Shown piece by piece: positions 15,218 to 15,227 of a stretch of DNA of 15,227 bases. Below the pieces are notes generated by a model. The model made no database searches. It was not told the DNA's origin and saw only the letters and a program-made list of their open reading frames with translations. The position numbers and the translations under genes were made by a program. The stretch's first letter is position 1, and each line of letters begins with the position of its first letter. Source of the stretch: an uncultured Streptococcus sp. GTDB lineage: Bacteria > Bacillota > Bacilli > Lactobacillales > Streptococcaceae. The stretch is taken from assembly GCA_902479835.1 (NCBI GenBank), contig CABSQC010000007.1:1-15227 (forward strand). The letters run 5' to 3'.

Positions 15218-15227
15218 TTTCTACTCC

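Noticed and set aside
1-15227. The whole locus as a novel system
   Set aside because: Every main gene matches the described accessory Sec/SRR glycoprotein system; no transposase, phage, defence or toxin-antitoxin gene was seen, and I saw no tRNA or rRNA gene.

Overview
This window comes from a Streptococcus chromosome and holds almost a complete accessory Sec (SecA2/SecY2) export and glycosylation locus for a serine-rich repeat (SRR) adhesin. The species group is not certain: gene order fits the mitis/sanguinis/parasanguinis/salivarius commensals, but no single gene fixes the species. The genus call rests on the LPXTG-anchored SRR protein, the full asp1 to asp5 set, and a downstream streptococcal-type uridine kinase.

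Layout. (1) Positions 2-1489 are the 3' end of the SRR adhesin gene: three arrays of a 13-residue serine repeat, a less ordered Ser/Thr-rich stretch, and an LPETG cell-wall sorting signal. A strong terminator follows. (2) Positions 1675-2679 are gtf3 (nss), a glucosyltransferase with its own extended -10 promoter and its own strong terminator. (3) A second promoter at about 2783-2811 starts a tight nine-gene operon: secY2, asp1, asp2, asp3, secA2, gtfA, gtfB, asp4, asp5. Genes overlap or are at most 31 bp apart, and a hairpin terminator closes the operon near 13450. (4) Positions 13477-13614 carry a composite inverted-repeat element resembling a dispersed BOX-like repeat, though I cannot assign it to a family. 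(5) On the minus strand lie a DUF1275/YoaK-type membrane protein gene and udk (uridine kinase); udk is upstream and probably co-transcribed.

How the genes work together (established for S. gordonii, S. parasanguinis and relatives; inferred here). GtfA with its partner GtfB adds GlcNAc to Ser/Thr of the adhesin in the cytoplasm, and Gtf3 extends the sugar with glucose. Asp1, Asp2 and Asp3 escort the glycoprotein, and Asp2 also O-acetylates it. SecA2 drives it through SecY2 with the SecE-like Asp4 and SecG-like Asp5. Sortase A then fixes it to the wall through LPETG.

Novelty. The main system is a known one. What deserves a second look is finer structure: codon memory and higher-order duplication in the SRR repeats, a short basic ORF that may couple translation to secY2, several non-ATG starts, gtf3 transcribed apart from the secretion operon with no other glycosyltransferase nearby, a repeat element with a possible pseudoknot, and a hairpin that would hide the DUF1275 ribosome binding site.
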